Source: Opitutaceae bacterium (GTDB taxonomy: Bacteria; Verrucomicrobiota; Verrucomicrobiia; Opitutales; Opitutaceae). From it: a stretch of DNA of 64,000 nt. Under the pieces are notes generated by a model. That model was not told the DNA's origin. It ran no database searches and worked only from the letters and a program-made list of their open reading frames with translations. Positions 62,197 through 64,000 of the stretch are shown here, in pieces (the stretch's first letter is position 1; each line of letters starts with the position of its first letter). Where the stretch lies: NCBI GenBank assembly GCA_003151515.1, contig PLXS01000041.1:62001-126000 (forward strand). Reading direction: 5' to 3'. Both the position numbers and the translations under genes were made by a program.

Positions 62197-63504
62197 CACG
62201 GCTGTCCAGTTAAGGAGCTAAATGAAATTGGTAAGTCGCTTTTCTTTGGGCAGTAGCACGCTTCCAGACGTGTCCTCGACATGGTTTAAAAAACGGTGGA
62301 TCGGGTCATTCTGGCCCGGAAATGAATCCCGGCCCGACCGTCTTCTCCCAAATTCTCGCAGGGGTCGATCACACGGAGTTGGCGCGGGCGGCGGCCCGAT
62401 TTCCGATGCCGCGTGCTTCGCGGTCCCTCAGCGTTTACGACCACTTCGCTGCGATGGTCTTCGCCCAGTTGACCTATCGCGAGGGTCTGCGCGACATCGA
62501 GGCATGTCTGCGATCGCGGTCGGCGCGGGCTTATCACATGGGCATCCGCGGGCGCGTGACGCGGACGAACCTGGCCTACGCCAACGAGCATCGCGACTGG
62601 CGCGTGTTTGCCGACGTGGCCGCGGTGCTCATGCGTCGGGCGCGGCGACTTTACGCGGACAGCCCTTTCGAACTGGGCCTGGAGGCGGACTTGTTCGCCT
62701 TGGATGCGACGTTGATCGAACTGAGCCTGGCGCTGTTTCCCTGGGCCCGCTGGCAAAAGCAACAAGCCTCGGTGAAGCTCAATGTGCTGTTGGACTTGCG
62801 GGAGGACATCCCCATTTTTGCCAGCCTCCACGAGGGGAATCGGCACGAAGTGGCCTCGCTGGACGAGATTCCTTTGTATCCTGGCAGTGGGTACGTATTC
62901 GACAGAGGCTACTTGGACTTCCTTCGCTTGCATCGGCTGCATGCTGCAGGGGTCTTCTTCGTCACTCGCCTCAAAGCCGGCATCCGTTTTTATGTGGCCG
63001 AGTCGCGGCCCGTCGACGAAACGGTGGGGTTGCGCTGCGATCAAACGATCCGCCTCAGCTCGCGCAAGGGTCGGAGGGACTATCCCGAGCCGTTGCGCCG
63101 GATCAGTTATATCAATCCGGAAGACGGCCAGGCGTTTGTTTTCGTGACCAATTGGTTCGAGCTCTCGGCCTTCACGATCACTCAGACCTACCGTCGCCGG
63201 TGGGGCATCGAGTTGTTTTTCCGCTGGGTCAAGCAGCACCTGCGCCTGCGCGGATTCTTGAGCCACTCGCCCAACGGTGTGAGGGTACAAGTCTGGACCG
63301 CGCTGTGCGCCTACCTGCTCGTGGCGATCGCCAGACGGCAGAAGCATCTCGATGCCTCTCTGTATGAAATCCTGCAAGTCGTCAGCGTCTCCTCGCTCGA
63401 GCAAATACCCTTGGAGGAACTGCTTATGAAAATTGATACAAGAGAACTCCAAGTCGATCTTCCTAAACAGTTGGAGATCAATTGGTCATAACTGGACAGC
63501 CGTG
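62197..63504 (+). mobile_element. Complete IS4-family insertion sequence, 1308 bp
   Basis: Both ends carry the perfect 16-bp inverted repeat CACGGCTGTCCAGTTA (62197-62212 and its complement at 63489-63504), with the 9-bp duplication TCAATAGGG outside. One intact transposase gene fills the element. Identical target copies and an open transposase frame suggest a recent insertion. It lies in the sensor kinase gene, in opposite orientation to it. Confidence 0.95.
62322..63491 (+). CDS. IS4-family transposase (DDE type)
   Basis: A 389-residue transposase. The N-terminus (MNPGPTVFSQILAGVDHTEL) is of the DUF4372 type. The DDE core has DATLIELSL (first Asp), FDRGYLDFLRL (second Asp) and the Y-(2)-R-(3)-E-(6)-K signature in YRRRWGIELFFRWVK. 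The stop codon lies inside the right inverted repeat. It appears intact and could be active. Confidence 0.95.
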   Translation: MNPGPTVFSQILAGVDHTELARAAARFPMPRASRSLSVYDHFAAMVFAQLTYREGLRDIEACLRSRSARAYHMGIRGRVTRTNLAYANEHRDWRVFADVAAVLMRRARRLYADSPFELGLEADLFALDATLIELSLALFPWARWQKQQASVKLNVLLDLREDIPIFASLHEGNRHEVASLDEIPLYPGSGYVFDRGYLDFLRLHRLHAAGVFFVTRLKAGIRFYVAESRPVDETVGLRCDQTIRLSSRKGRRDYPEPLRRISYINPEDGQAFVFVTNWFELSAFTITQTYRRRWGIELFFRWVKQHLRLRGFLSHSPNGVRVQVWTALCAYLLVAIARRQKHLDASLYEILQVVSVSSLEQIPLEELLMKIDTRELQVDLPKQLEINWS

Positions 63505-63637
63505 TCAATAGGGCTACCACGATCAAAAACGTAGCTAGCAATGTGGGCACTAGATGAACGCCTTGCTTCGCGCTAATCGATGGAGACCCAGGCCTAGAAG
63601 CGGAGCCGTTCGATGCTGGCTTGGGTGAATCAGTCAT
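63505..63637 (-). pseudogene. N-terminal fragment of the split sensor kinase
   Basis: From ATG 63637 (ribosome site GAGAAGG 6-12 nt upstream; GTG at 63643 is possible) the frame encodes a short Ser/Pro-rich tail and the first membrane helix (VHLVPTLLATFLIVVALL). It runs into the right target copy and then the IS. The frame continues exactly at 62187 once the IS and one target copy are removed. It includes the right target-site copy 63505-63513. Confidence 0.85.
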
Positions 63638-64000
63638 TCGCACCTTCTCGAGGACTCAATCGAATCAAAGCCTTTAGTCTCGATCGAGAATCGTACACAT
63701 GCTCCTCCAATCTCGCAAAACTCCCACGCATGCGAATCCGTCAAGATGCCTAATGAACGGGGGACACCGCTCTTTTTCATGCTAAAGTGACCGATTGCTC
63801 CCAATATCTGCCACTAAACTGTGCAAGCACATGTCTAATCGTGAGATTCAAAAAGAAGCAGCCATGAAACTACATGAAAACGCGTAGAGTTGTGTGCACG
63901 GGTGCAAACGAATCTCGGCTTCCTTATCCGCGTGAATTGAAGCCCGAGGAGACGGGCCGTGACTATCAGTAGGACCATTGGCGGTGCCGACCTACCTTGC
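63638..64000. other. Right-edge region without a recognised gene
   Basis: These 363 bases lie upstream of the interrupted kinase and should hold its promoter. GC content is lower than the chromosome core. No ORF with coding character, tRNA or clear promoter was found; a gene could begin beyond the edge. Confidence 0.4.

Overview
The window is one contiguous stretch of GC-rich bacterial chromosome carrying a single large, nearly syntenic cell-wall and division (dcw) cluster. A MurC-MurB fusion, a LysM protein between murD and ftsW, a MurE with a DNPR (meso-diaminopimelate) motif, YfhO- and tricorn-type proteins and a type IV pilus ATPase together suggest the Verrucomicrobiota, perhaps Opitutae. 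That placement is inference from gene content, not from a marker search. No rRNA, tRNA or CRISPR array was recognised.

Region by region. 1-5381: a window-truncated beta-propeller histidine kinase (minus strand) is divergent from a 60-residue signal-peptide-bearing peptide with two Cys near its C-terminus, a stand-alone YcaO protein and an FMN-dependent alpha-hydroxy-acid dehydrogenase. This looks like a minimal, unfamiliar RiPP-type locus. 5528-24843: the dcw cluster runs mraZ (with a four-repeat MraZ operator), rsmH, ftsL-like, ftsI, murE, murF, mraY, murD, LysM protein, ftsW, murG, murC-murB, ddl, ftsQ, ftsA, ftsZ, mostly with overlapping start and stop codons. 24875-29410: obgE, a free-standing MshEN-like protein, a PilB-type ATPase, a TPR lipoprotein and a LysE-type exporter.

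29410-31330: a 1.9 kb insertion of lower-GC DNA, bounded by IS630-type inverted ends and inserted in a CTAG, carries small stress-type genes (csbD, BON lipoprotein, DUF3309, DUF6582). 31330-36573 (minus): mnmA, then a four-gene operon (GT4 glycosyltransferase, MGDG-synthase-like glycosyltransferase, diacylglycerol-kinase family, PlcP-like metallophosphoesterase) that looks like membrane-lipid remodelling. 36636-40139 (minus): a Mg2+ P-type ATPase with a PTS EIIA-Ntr-like partner. 40521-43133: a SNF2 helicase.

42988-49345: an orphan set of type IV secretion core components (VirB8/TraE-, VirB9/TraK-, VirB10/TraB-like proteins and a coiled-coil lipoprotein) with an SSB and a possible small membrane protein, divergent from an unknown protein plus a ClpB-type AAA+ ATPase. 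No VirB4, VirB11, VirD4 or relaxase gene is present. 49361-59541: tricorn-type protease, YfhO-type membrane protein, htpG, a small unknown protein and an M61 peptidase. 59972-63637: a hybrid sensor kinase split by a complete 1308-bp IS4-family insertion with a 9-bp target duplication. The ends at 59542-59971 and 63638-64000 show no convincing gene.
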